From: UBA11524 sp963590165
Lineage (GTDB): Bacteria > Bacillota > Clostridia > Christensenellales > Aristaeellaceae
Length of the DNA stretch: 64,000 bases
NCBI GenBank assembly: GCA_963590165.1
Contig: CAVANO010000011.1
Span: forward strand, 1 to 64,000
Direction: 5' to 3'
The notes beneath the pieces were generated by a model that did not search any database, was not told the DNA's origin, and saw nothing but the letters and a program-made list of their open reading frames with translations. Position numbers and translations under genes: made by a program. Below are positions 9,779 through 17,321 of this stretch, piece by piece; the stretch's first letter is position 1; the number at the start of each line of letters is the position of its first letter.

Positions 9779-12319
9779 TCATAGCGTATGCGTGCCGGCA
9801 GAGAGCGTCATCGGCGGTTTTCCCGGCAGAAGCACGGTCGCGGTGCAGTTTGCCGGAATGGTGACGGTGTATGTCCAGCCATCCGGCGTCTTTTTCCAGC
9901 CGCTTTCGACTCTGCCGTACACGCTGACATAAGCAGCCTTCGCGTGCGTGAAATGTCCGCCGGGATGCGGTGCAATGCGGAAGCGGTTCTCGCCGTCCAT
10001 GCGGATGCCGCACATGGTGTCGAACAGCCATGCGACCGCTGCACCCTTTGAGTAGTGGTTCAGGGATGCGATGCCGCTGTTTTCGGTGGCGTTGCCTTCC
10101 CATGCTTCCCAGATGGTTGTTGCACCGCTTTGGGGCATGAACAGCCAGCCGGGCATGTCCTCGTTTTCCAGCAGACGGTAGGCGTGATTAAGGCCGATAT
10201 CCGTCAGCACCCCCAGAATCAGCGGCGTGGACAGGAAACCCGTCCCAATGCGCCAGCCGAAATGTTCGAGGGCGGTCAGCAGCCGCTTCTGCGCATACGC
10301 CGTCTGCTCCGCATCGAGCAGATGGAATGACAGCGGACGCACGAGCTGCGCCTGACGGTCGGTGTCCAGGGAATAAGCGTCTGTCCGGCGAAGCGCCTGA
10401 TAGCTTTTCCTGCAGCGGTCAGCAAAATTCCTGTCCGCGTCCGATTCTGCCTGATTGTCCAGCGCTGCCTCGATTTCCGCCATGCAGTCCAGCACATGGG
10501 CAGTGTACGCCGTTGCGACTTCGGGATGCGGAACGGCACAGTCCTTCCACGTCATGTGGTGGACGCTTTCCGGCTCCGCCCATTCGCCGTACGCCTGACC
10601 TGCGTTGGACAGGTACCGTTTTTCCTCGCCGTGCAGACCGGTGCGCTTGGCGGTCGGATACCACTTGCCGCAGCGATTCTGCATAAACCGCACATAGCGC
10701 CGCATGCCGGGCAGAAATTTTCGGAGAACGGTTGTGTCGCCGTACTGCTTCCAGAGCACATAGGGCATCAGCACGCCTGCGTCCGCCCAGCCGACAGAGC
10801 CGTTCATGCTCCGCATGTAGAAGTCCGTGCCGCCTTCGGGTGCGATTTGCGGCAGACAGCCGTTCTTCGTCTGCCAGTCGTACAGGTCGTTCAGGTACTT
10901 CTCCGCAAAGGGCAGATAGTCAAACAGGTAGCTCGCCGTCGGGCAGAAAATCTGCGCATCGCCTGACCAGCCGTGGCGTTCGCGCGTCGGGCAGTCGGTC
11001 GGCAGGTCGGCGTGGTTGTTCTTGGCGCTCCAGACGGTGTTTTCGACGAATTGGTTGAGCAGTGCGTTGTTGCTCTCGAACCATCCGGTGCGTTCCAAAT
11101 CGGAATAAACTGCAATGGCGGTGAAATCCTCCGGCGAAAAAGGCACATCCGTCTCCACCAGAATATACTGGAAACCGAAAATGGCAAACGTCGTCTTGTA
11201 ACGATTTTCGCCCTCTTTGCAGGTGTAGACGACCTCCTGACGCGGCGTGACGAAATCTTTGCGGCGAAGCTGGATGTTCTGCTGGGTGAATTCGCCGTCC
11301 GCATCAAGCAATTCGCCGAAGCGCAGGCGGATGACCTGCCCTGCATGCGCGTTCACGGTGAAGGACGCGTAACCCGCGATATTCTGCCCGAAGTCGAGCA
11401 CATTTTTGCCGGACGGCGTGACGAGGCGTACCGGCGTCAGGTGCTCATGCTCTGTCACGGGGACATTGTCGGAGGCGGTCGGCATGACCGGATGACTCGT
11501 AACAAGGGCATGTCCGGCATAGCTCGGCTGCATCCGTGCATCGATGATTTCGCCGTCCTTGTTGTCGGCAAAGCGGATTTCACCGTCATTTGACCACGCC
11601 CAGCTTTCGTCGCTGATGATGGTCTGCACGCTGCCGTCCGAATGGGTGATTTCCAGCTGGGACAGCAGCTTCGTCTGCGTGCCGTACTGGTTGCGGACGC
11701 CCCATGCGCCGGTGCTGCCGCGGTACCAACCGTCAGCAAGGCGAATTGTCAGGACGTTCTCGCCCTTTGCAAGCAGGCTGGTCACGTCATACGTCTGATA
11801 TTGCACACGCTTGCGGTAATCGGTGATGCCCGGCGCGAGGATGAAGCTGCCAACGCGCTGCTCGTTGATTTTCGCTTCGTACAGTCCGCAGGCAGTGATG
11901 TACAGGCGCGCACTGCGGATGTCGGCCGCATCGAAGCGCTTGCGGAAGCAGTCAACCGGATACCGCTGATTTTTGCGGACGCGGTAGTCTCCGGCAATCC
12001 ACTTCGCCTGCCATGCATCAATGCCGGTTTCAAAGCATGCGGAGGACGGTTCGCCCGATTTGCCGGTTTCGTCCCAGAGCCGCACCGCCCAATGCACGCG
12101 TGCCCTTGCCGGAACCGGCATGCCGCCCCAGACGGCGCACATGGCGCTGCTTTCGACCCTGCCGGAATCCCAGAGAAGCGTGCCGGAATCGTTGAACGCG
12201 GTGATTTGATAGGCGGATTGCGTTTTGCCGCCCTCGCAGTTCCAGAAAAGGCGCGGCGATGCGAAATCCACCCCGATGGGGTCAAACAGATGCTCCGTTT
12301 TCAGTCGAATCGCACGCAT
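9779..12319 (-). CDS. GH78 alpha-L-rhamnosidase
   Basis: This 846-residue cytoplasmic enzyme releases terminal alpha-L-rhamnose. The order is GH78 N-terminal Ig-like and beta domains (first 330 residues), then an alpha6/alpha6 barrel with the hallmark motif DCPTRERHGWSGDAQ (Asp442, Glu447 and Asp454 correspond to the conserved acidic residues), the second acidic motif WEAWEGN, and a C-terminal beta-sandwich. The start codon has AGGAGGAAG 5 nt upstream and lies inside the end of the symporter gene (19-nt overlap), so the two are co-translated. Together with the AraC regulator this makes a compact rhamnoside-use operon. Confidence 0.92.
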   Translation of the reverse strand: MRAIRLKTEHLFDPIGVDFASPRLFWNCEGGKTQSAYQITAFNDSGTLLWDSGRVESSAMCAVWGGMPVPARARVHWAVRLWDETGKSGEPSSACFETGIDAWQAKWIAGDYRVRKNQRYPVDCFRKRFDAADIRSARLYITACGLYEAKINEQRVGSFILAPGITDYRKRVQYQTYDVTSLLAKGENVLTIRLADGWYRGSTGAWGVRNQYGTQTKLLSQLEITHSDGSVQTIISDESWAWSNDGEIRFADNKDGEIIDARMQPSYAGHALVTSHPVMPTASDNVPVTEHEHLTPVRLVTPSGKNVLDFGQNIAGYASFTVNAHAGQVIRLRFGELLDADGEFTQQNIQLRRKDFVTPRQEVVYTCKEGENRYKTTFAIFGFQYILVETDVPFSPEDFTAIAVYSDLERTGWFESNNALLNQFVENTVWSAKNNHADLPTDCPTRERHGWSGDAQIFCPTASYLFDYLPFAEKYLNDLYDWQTKNGCLPQIAPEGGTDFYMRSMNGSVGWADAGVLMPYVLWKQYGDTTVLRKFLPGMRRYVRFMQNRCGKWYPTAKRTGLHGEEKRYLSNAGQAYGEWAEPESVHHMTWKDCAVPHPEVATAYTAHVLDCMAEIEAALDNQAESDADRNFADRCRKSYQALRRTDAYSLDTDRQAQLVRPLSFHLLDAEQTAYAQKRLLTALEHFGWRIGTGFLSTPLILGVLTDIGLNHAYRLLENEDMPGWLFMPQSGATTIWEAWEGNATENSGIASLNHYSKGAAVAWLFDTMCGIRMDGENRFRIAPHPGGHFTHAKAAYVSVYGRVESGWKKTPDGWTYTVTIPANCTATVLLPGKPPMTLSAGTHTL

Positions 12320-13764
12320 GATGCTTCCTCCTGTCGGGCGCGAATCTCCGCCTGTTCCCGGTCAATGTGCTTTTCGACATTCAGGAAAATCAGCAGCACG
12401 GCGAGAATGATACCGGTGATGGTTTCCAGCCCGACAAAGCCGAACGTGATGGCATCCTTGACCGCTGCAGTCTGCTCGGCAGCCACGGTTACGCCGCCGA
12501 TGATTTCCGGCGCGATATAGCCGCTCTGAGCGAGCAGCCCGTTGAAGATGCCGGTGCAGATGCCCACCATGGCGACTGCGATAATGTTGTAGACACTCAT
12601 AGCGAGCCCGTCGCAGCGGAAGCCGGTCTTCCACTCCACATGGTCGAGCACGTCGGCAAACAGCGCCATGAACACGTACGAACAGGGCAGTCCGCCGATG
12701 TTCTTGATGAACTGACCGACGAGCATGATGACCATATTGGTCGGAAACATCCAGCAGATGGCGCTGCCGATGGCATAAAGCACAAAGCCTGCCGCCGTCA
12801 CGTTACGCTTGCCGAAGCGCTTTGCCAGCGGCCACACGGCGAAAATACCGATGCCCATCGGGATGCCGCCGATGACGGAAATCAGCGTCTGCGTGATACC
12901 GTCATTATAGGAGCCGAGCACGTAATTGCAGAAATAGACGAGGCTGATGTTTTTGACGGTGCTGCCAACGGTGTAAATCAGGAAATACGCGTAGATGAGG
13001 AGCATGTATTTGTCGGTGAAAATCGCCTTGAGCTGCTTCATAAACGGCACGGCAGGCTCATCGCTTTGCTGCGCTTCCAGCGTGACGCGCTCCTTCGTGA
13101 AGTAGTACTCCAGCAGCGTCAGCGGCAGCGCGAGAATGGACAGGATGCTCATGAGGATAATCCACTTGCTCTGGTCCACACCAATCATCGGCATAATGAC
13201 CATCGGGAATACAAGCGCCACCAGAATGCCGCTCATCATGATGGTGGCAATCTGGTTGAAGACTGACAGGCTGCCGCGCTGCGTGGTGTTGCGCGTGGAC
13301 AGCGGCACCATCAGGTTGTGGCTCATGTTGAAGATGGTGTAGGCGAAGGAATAGAACAGGTTGTAGCTGACCATGACCCAAATCGCCTGCATCGTCTGCG
13401 AACCGCCGGGCACGGTGAACAGCAAGATGCCGGTGACTGCCACCAGCGGCGCGGACAGCAGCAGCCACGGGCGCGCTTTGCCCTCCTTGGTGCGCGTGCG
13501 GTCGATGATGTAACCCATGAGGACATTCGTGATGGCATCAATGATTTTCGAGATGATGGGGAAAACCACCAGAAACGCGCCGCCCCAAAGCCCGGTCAGC
13601 TTCAGCACGTCCGTGTAATAGACATTCAGGTACGTTGCAAGTACGGCATTGAGCAGCAGCGCACCTGCCGGACCGAGCAGATAGCCCAGCCATTTTTCGG
13701 CAGGGGTCACGTCCTCGGCGTGAATCCGGCTTTGAAACAGTTTGCGTTCCACGAGTTTTGACAT
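12301..13764 (-). CDS. GPH-family (MFS) glycoside:cation symporter
   Basis: A 487-residue membrane protein with about 12 hydrophobic segments. The GPH signature is visible in the first third: KWLGYLLGPAGALLLNAVLATYLNVYYTDVLKL split over two helices, IIDAITNVLMGYIIDRTRTKEGKARPW between helices 2 and 3. Such carriers import glycosides with H+ or Na+. AGGAGGAATC sets this start; longer in-frame versions would run through the promoter and the start of the regulator gene. It is the first gene of the operon and overlaps the GH78 gene, so its substrate is probably a rhamnosyl-oligosaccharide (inference). Confidence 0.9.
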   Translation of the reverse strand: MSKLVERKLFQSRIHAEDVTPAEKWLGYLLGPAGALLLNAVLATYLNVYYTDVLKLTGLWGGAFLVVFPIISKIIDAITNVLMGYIIDRTRTKEGKARPWLLLSAPLVAVTGILLFTVPGGSQTMQAIWVMVSYNLFYSFAYTIFNMSHNLMVPLSTRNTTQRGSLSVFNQIATIMMSGILVALVFPMVIMPMIGVDQSKWIILMSILSILALPLTLLEYYFTKERVTLEAQQSDEPAVPFMKQLKAIFTDKYMLLIYAYFLIYTVGSTVKNISLVYFCNYVLGSYNDGITQTLISVIGGIPMGIGIFAVWPLAKRFGKRNVTAAGFVLYAIGSAICWMFPTNMVIMLVGQFIKNIGGLPCSYVFMALFADVLDHVEWKTGFRCDGLAMSVYNIIAVAMVGICTGIFNGLLAQSGYIAPEIIGGVTVAAEQTAAVKDAITFGFVGLETITGIILAVLLIFLNVEKHIDREQAEIRARQEEASCVRFD

Positions 13765-13783
13765 GGCTGATTCCTCCTGGTAA

Positions 13784-13834
13784 ATCGTACGATATGGTGG
13801 ATTCATGACCAGTATACCACATCCGCAGCGATAA
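13784..13834 (-). promoter_or_regulatory. candidate promoter/operator of the rhamnoside operon
   Basis: On the minus strand a TATACT -10 box (plus coordinates 13811-13816) lacks a good -35, as expected for an activator-dependent promoter. A 10-bp palindrome ATCGTACGAT (13784-13793) lies between it and the ribosome site and may be an operator or leader element. Confidence 0.45.
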
Positions 13835-13837
13835 GAC

Positions 13838-13866
13838 TTGCTTCTTTGTAATACAATTGGTATAAT
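13838..13866 (+). promoter_or_regulatory. promoter of the AraC-type regulator
   Basis: TTGCTT (13838-13843), 17-bp spacer, perfect TATAAT (13861-13866). The -10 is embedded in the inverted repeat TACAATT-GGTAT-AATTGTA (13852-13870), a plausible operator for autoregulation. Confidence 0.75.
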
Positions 13867-13890
13867 TGTAATCAGATGAGGAGGGTGAGC

Positions 13891-15066
13891 ATGGAGAACA
13901 TCGACTTGCGGTACCTGTGCACGACCATCGGCAATTTGGCGGGCATTCCTGTCCGCATTTTTGAGGACGGCGTGATGACCTTTTTTTATTCTGTCGTTCA
14001 TCTGCCGAAGGATCCGATGGTGCTCTGTCAGGACGAAATTCTTGCCATCACCGACCATCTGGGCTATTGCGTTACGCCGCAGTTCCATTATTACGGCGTT
14101 GTCAGTAGCGGCAGCACCAAAATCGTTGTCGGACCGACGCGGCAGGTTAACGAAACGGAGCAGGAACTGCGGTCACTCGTCTTTCAGCTGGATTTATCCG
14201 GCGAGGAGGCGGAACGGATGATTGCCGGCGTGCGGAGCATTGTCCGGATGCCCATGGAAAGCGTGCTGCAGATGCTGTGCACGATTAACTATGTGCTCAA
14301 TCACGAAAAGCTGGCGCTGACGGACATCAGCATTCAGGCGCAGGAACAGGCGGAGATTGCGGCACGGCAGGCACAGGAACGGCTGAACGCGCCGGAAGGC
14401 CAGCAGCAGGCGGAGCATAACACGTATGATATCGAGCAGCGGCTGTTGCGCATGGTGCGCAAGGGCGACCCGGCGGCGCTTCGGGCATGGCTTGCGGCGG
14501 CACCTGCGATTCGCGGCGGCGTCATTGCCGGAGAACCGCTGCGTCAGCGCAAGAACCTGTTTATCGTCACCGTCACGCTTGCATCCCGCGCGGCAATTCA
14601 AGGCGGCATGCAGGTCGATGATGCCTTCACGCTCAGCGACTCGTACATTCAGCAGTGCGAGTTGCTTTCCTCACCGGAGCGCATTACGAATCTGCAGTAC
14701 CGGATGCTGTTGGACTATGCGGAGCGCGTCGAGCGGCTGCACTGCGGCAAAGCGCCGTCCCAACTGACGGTTGACGTGGCGAATTACGTTCAGCATCACC
14801 TGTCGGAATCCATCAGGACGGCGGATGTTGCCGCTGCGCTCTACATGAGCCGGCCGTATCTCTCGAAGAAATTCACGCAGGACACGGGCGAAAGCATCGC
14901 CGACTTCATCCTGCGCGAAAAGACGGAGGAAGCCAAACGCCTCCTGCGATATACGGACAAATCGCTTACCGCCATCAGCGAATACCTTGGATTTTCCTCG
15001 CCGAGCCACTTTTCACGGGTGTTCAGGCGATATGCCGGATGCAGCCCGAGGGAATACAGACAGTGA
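13891..15066 (+). CDS. AraC-family transcriptional regulator
   Basis: This 391-residue protein has two helix-turn-helix segments at the C-terminus (about residues 295-391: IRTADVAAALYMSRPYLSKKF and LTAISEYLGFSSPSHFSRVFRRY split by a linker), ending in the usual SPREYR. The N-terminal 280 residues resemble no sensor domain I can name; a helical stretch rich in Gln/Ala lies near 150-180. It is divergently transcribed from the symporter-GH78-GH3 operon and very likely controls it. Start: AGGAGGGTG lies just upstream of this ATG, and the earlier in-frame ATG 15 nt before overlaps that ribosome site. Confidence 0.9.
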   Translation: MENIDLRYLCTTIGNLAGIPVRIFEDGVMTFFYSVVHLPKDPMVLCQDEILAITDHLGYCVTPQFHYYGVVSSGSTKIVVGPTRQVNETEQELRSLVFQLDLSGEEAERMIAGVRSIVRMPMESVLQMLCTINYVLNHEKLALTDISIQAQEQAEIAARQAQERLNAPEGQQQAEHNTYDIEQRLLRMVRKGDPAALRAWLAAAPAIRGGVIAGEPLRQRKNLFIVTVTLASRAAIQGGMQVDDAFTLSDSYIQQCELLSSPERITNLQYRMLLDYAERVERLHCGKAPSQLTVDVANYVQHHLSESIRTADVAAALYMSRPYLSKKFTQDTGESIADFILREKTEEAKRLLRYTDKSLTAISEYLGFSSPSHFSRVFRRYAGCSPREYRQ

Positions 15067-15092
15067 CGATTGTAAAAACAAATGCCCTTTGC

Positions 15093-15121
15093 TTGCAATC
15101 TGCATCGAAAATCGCTATACT
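15093..15121 (+). promoter_or_regulatory. sigma-A promoter of the MoxR operon
   Basis: TTGCAA, 17-bp spacer, TATACT; the predicted transcript starts about 27 nt before the MoxR start codon. Confidence 0.8.
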
Positions 15122-15155
15122 GATACTATTCGATTAAAATGAGGAGGCGGAACGC

Positions 15156-16097
15156 ATGCAGCCCAGACAAATGGTTCAAAGGCTGATTAACAATATAAGC
15201 ACCGTCATTGTCGGCAAGGAAGAGGTTGTTGAATACGCGCTGATTGCCCTTTTGTGCAAGGGACATATCCTGCTGGAGGACGTGCCCGGCGTCGGCAAGA
15301 CAACACTTGCGAGCGCACTGGCGAAGTCGCTGGACTGCACGTTCCGGCGCATTCAGTTCACCCCCGACCTGATGCCGTCGGACGTTACCGGCTATACGCT
15401 GGTGAATTTCAAGACCGGCGAAACGGAGTATCGCGAGGGTGCGGTGATGAGCCAGATTGTGCTGGCGGACGAAATCAATCGCACGAGTCCCAAGACGCAG
15501 TCGGCGCTGCTGGAAGTCATGGAGGAGTATCAGGTGACGGTGGACGGCGTGACGCACCCCGTGCCGCAGCCCTTCATCGTGCTGGCGACGCAGAATCCGG
15601 GCGAGTTCGTCGGCACCTATCCGCTGCCGGAAGCGCAGATGGATCGCTTCTTCATGCGCCTGTCCATCGGTTATCCGACGATTGAGCAGGAGATGGACGT
15701 GCTGGAGCGTTATTCGGGCGTGGTGAAGCCGATGCAGACGCTGACGCCGGTATGCTCGGCAGCGGACGTCATCGCCATGCAGCAGATGGTCACGCAGATT
15801 TACTGCTCGCCGGAGGTGCGGTCGTATGTCGCGACCATTGCCGCCGCAACGCGTCAGGATGCGTCCTTGCAGCTGGGCGCATCCACCCGTGCTGCCATCG
15901 CGCTGATTCACGGTGCGCAGGCGTGCGCGCTGCTCGCGGGGCGTGATTACATCATTCCGGAGGACGTGCAGCATATGGCGGTGCAGGTGCTTGCGCACCG
16001 TCTGGTGCTCAGCCCGGAGGCACGCATGAAGGGCGTTTCGGCGGAAAGCATCGTCCGGCGGATTGTCCGCAGCACGCCCGTGCCGGTGAAGCTGTGA
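15156..16097 (+). CDS. MoxR-type AAA+ ATPase
   Basis: A 313-residue AAA+ chaperone. Walker A is GVGKT within DVPGVGKTTLAS (about 42-51), Walker B/adjacent motif VLADEINRTSPKTQSALLE, sensor region QNPGEFVGTYPLPEAQMDRF, and the C-terminal lid domain. Such ATPases act with a DUF58/VWA protein encoded next door to assemble or activate enzymes or envelope complexes. The stop codon overlaps the GTG start of the DUF58 gene (GTGA), so the two are translationally coupled. The gene begins right after a strong promoter and has AGGAGG upstream. Confidence 0.92.
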   Translation: MQPRQMVQRLINNISTVIVGKEEVVEYALIALLCKGHILLEDVPGVGKTTLASALAKSLDCTFRRIQFTPDLMPSDVTGYTLVNFKTGETEYREGAVMSQIVLADEINRTSPKTQSALLEVMEEYQVTVDGVTHPVPQPFIVLATQNPGEFVGTYPLPEAQMDRFFMRLSIGYPTIEQEMDVLERYSGVVKPMQTLTPVCSAADVIAMQQMVTQIYCSPEVRSYVATIAAATRQDASLQLGASTRAAIALIHGAQACALLAGRDYIIPEDVQHMAVQVLAHRLVLSPEARMKGVSAESIVRRIVRSTPVPVKL

Positions 16098-17260
16098 GGC
16101 AGCAAACGAACAGGCGGCAGGTGAAGCTGCACCTGACCATGCCGCTGCTGCTGACGGTGACGCTGTATGCCGCCGCCTTTTCGACCGGCAGCCCTGTGTT
16201 CCTGACGCCGGCGATTCTGGTGACGCTGCTGACGCTGACCGGCATATTCGGCGTGCTGCAGGCATCGCGGACGCTGCAAATTTCCGCGTCATCCGCTGCT
16301 GACCGGGTGCAGCGCGGCGATGATGTGACGCTGATGGTGGAAATCACCTGCCGGAGTTTGATTCCGCTTGCGCCGATGTGGGTGGAGCTGACCGGCGCCG
16401 ACGCGCAGAGTATGCAGTTGACGGGACGCGTCCGGCAGACGATGACGGTGCCCTTCCATGCGGCGCATGTGGGTGCCGTTGCACCGGGCGTGAAACGCGT
16501 GACGATGACGGACTTCTTCGGCATCTGCACCGTCTGTCAGGAGCCGGAAAACGCCGAAAAACCCCTGCTGGTGCTGCCGCAGCTCTTTGACATCGACCCG
16601 CTGCACCTGTCCGCCGGCGAAACAGGCACCGAGGCGATGGCACGCGCATCGGAGGATATCACAAACCCGACGGACGTCCGCAGCTATCAGCCGGGCGACC
16701 CGCTCAAAAAAATCCACTGGAAGCTATCTGCCCGAAAGCAGGAACTGCTTGTCCGCCGCTTTGAGGATCCTGTTCAGCCGGATTTGCTGGTGCTGATGGA
16801 TTCTGCCGTCCCGAAACAGCCGGATCATCCCGAGGCGGAGGCGGATTTGCGCGATACGCTGATTGAAACGGCGGCATCCGTGATGGCGGAGGCAGATCAA
16901 TCCGAGCATCCGGCGCGTCTGCCGCTGACCGGCGAACATCCCGTTGTGCTGGACAAGGACATGGGACTCAAGCGCGTGCTGGAAGGTTTGGCACGGGCTG
17001 ATTTTTCCGCGCCGGAATCGTTCGTGCGCGTCATGATGATGGAAATGCGGCAGATGCGCAAGGTCGGCTGTACGGTTGTCATCACGGCGCGGCTGGACAG
17101 CCGGATGGTGGAAATGATGACCGCGATGCGCCGGATGGGACCGAATATGCGGTTGTATCTGGTCACGCCTGTGCCGGATGATTCGCAGATGCTGCCGCTG
17201 GTGAGGAAACTGCAGGAAGTTGGGGTGGAGGTTGGCTACGTCAAGCCGCTGCCGATGTAA
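16094..17260 (+). CDS. DUF58 protein with two N-terminal membrane segments
   Basis: The 388-residue protein starts with GTG overlapping the MoxR stop codon. Two hydrophobic segments (about residues 15-55) anchor it. A beta-rich domain follows, then the DUF58 core with YQPGDPLKKIHWKLSARK (about 198-215) and a VWA-like DLLVLMDSA strand carrying an Asp, as in MoxR partners. It completes the usual MoxR-DUF58-transglutaminase trio, whose function in the envelope is generally unknown. A hairpin repeat separates it from the third gene. Confidence 0.88.
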   Translation: MRQQTNRRQVKLHLTMPLLLTVTLYAAAFSTGSPVFLTPAILVTLLTLTGIFGVLQASRTLQISASSAADRVQRGDDVTLMVEITCRSLIPLAPMWVELTGADAQSMQLTGRVRQTMTVPFHAAHVGAVAPGVKRVTMTDFFGICTVCQEPENAEKPLLVLPQLFDIDPLHLSAGETGTEAMARASEDITNPTDVRSYQPGDPLKKIHWKLSARKQELLVRRFEDPVQPDLLVLMDSAVPKQPDHPEAEADLRDTLIETAASVMAEADQSEHPARLPLTGEHPVVLDKDMGLKRVLEGLARADFSAPESFVRVMMMEMRQMRKVGCTVVITARLDSRMVEMMTAMRRMGPNMRLYLVTPVPDDSQMLPLVRKLQEVGVEVGYVKPLPM

Positions 17261-17267
17261 AAAGTTT

Positions 17268-17303
17268 CAAGGGGCTTTCCGATCGCCCCCTTGACCCCTT
17301 CGG
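17268..17303. repeat. intergenic hairpin repeat inside the MoxR operon
   Basis: CAAGGGG...CCCCCTTG inverted repeat followed by ACCCCTTCGG. It is a short member of the repeat family that forms the arrays at 34 and 43 kb. It sits between DUF58 and the transglutaminase gene, where it could lower downstream expression or protect the upstream mRNA. Confidence 0.65.
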
Positions 17304-17321
17304 CAGCACGCAATATCAATC

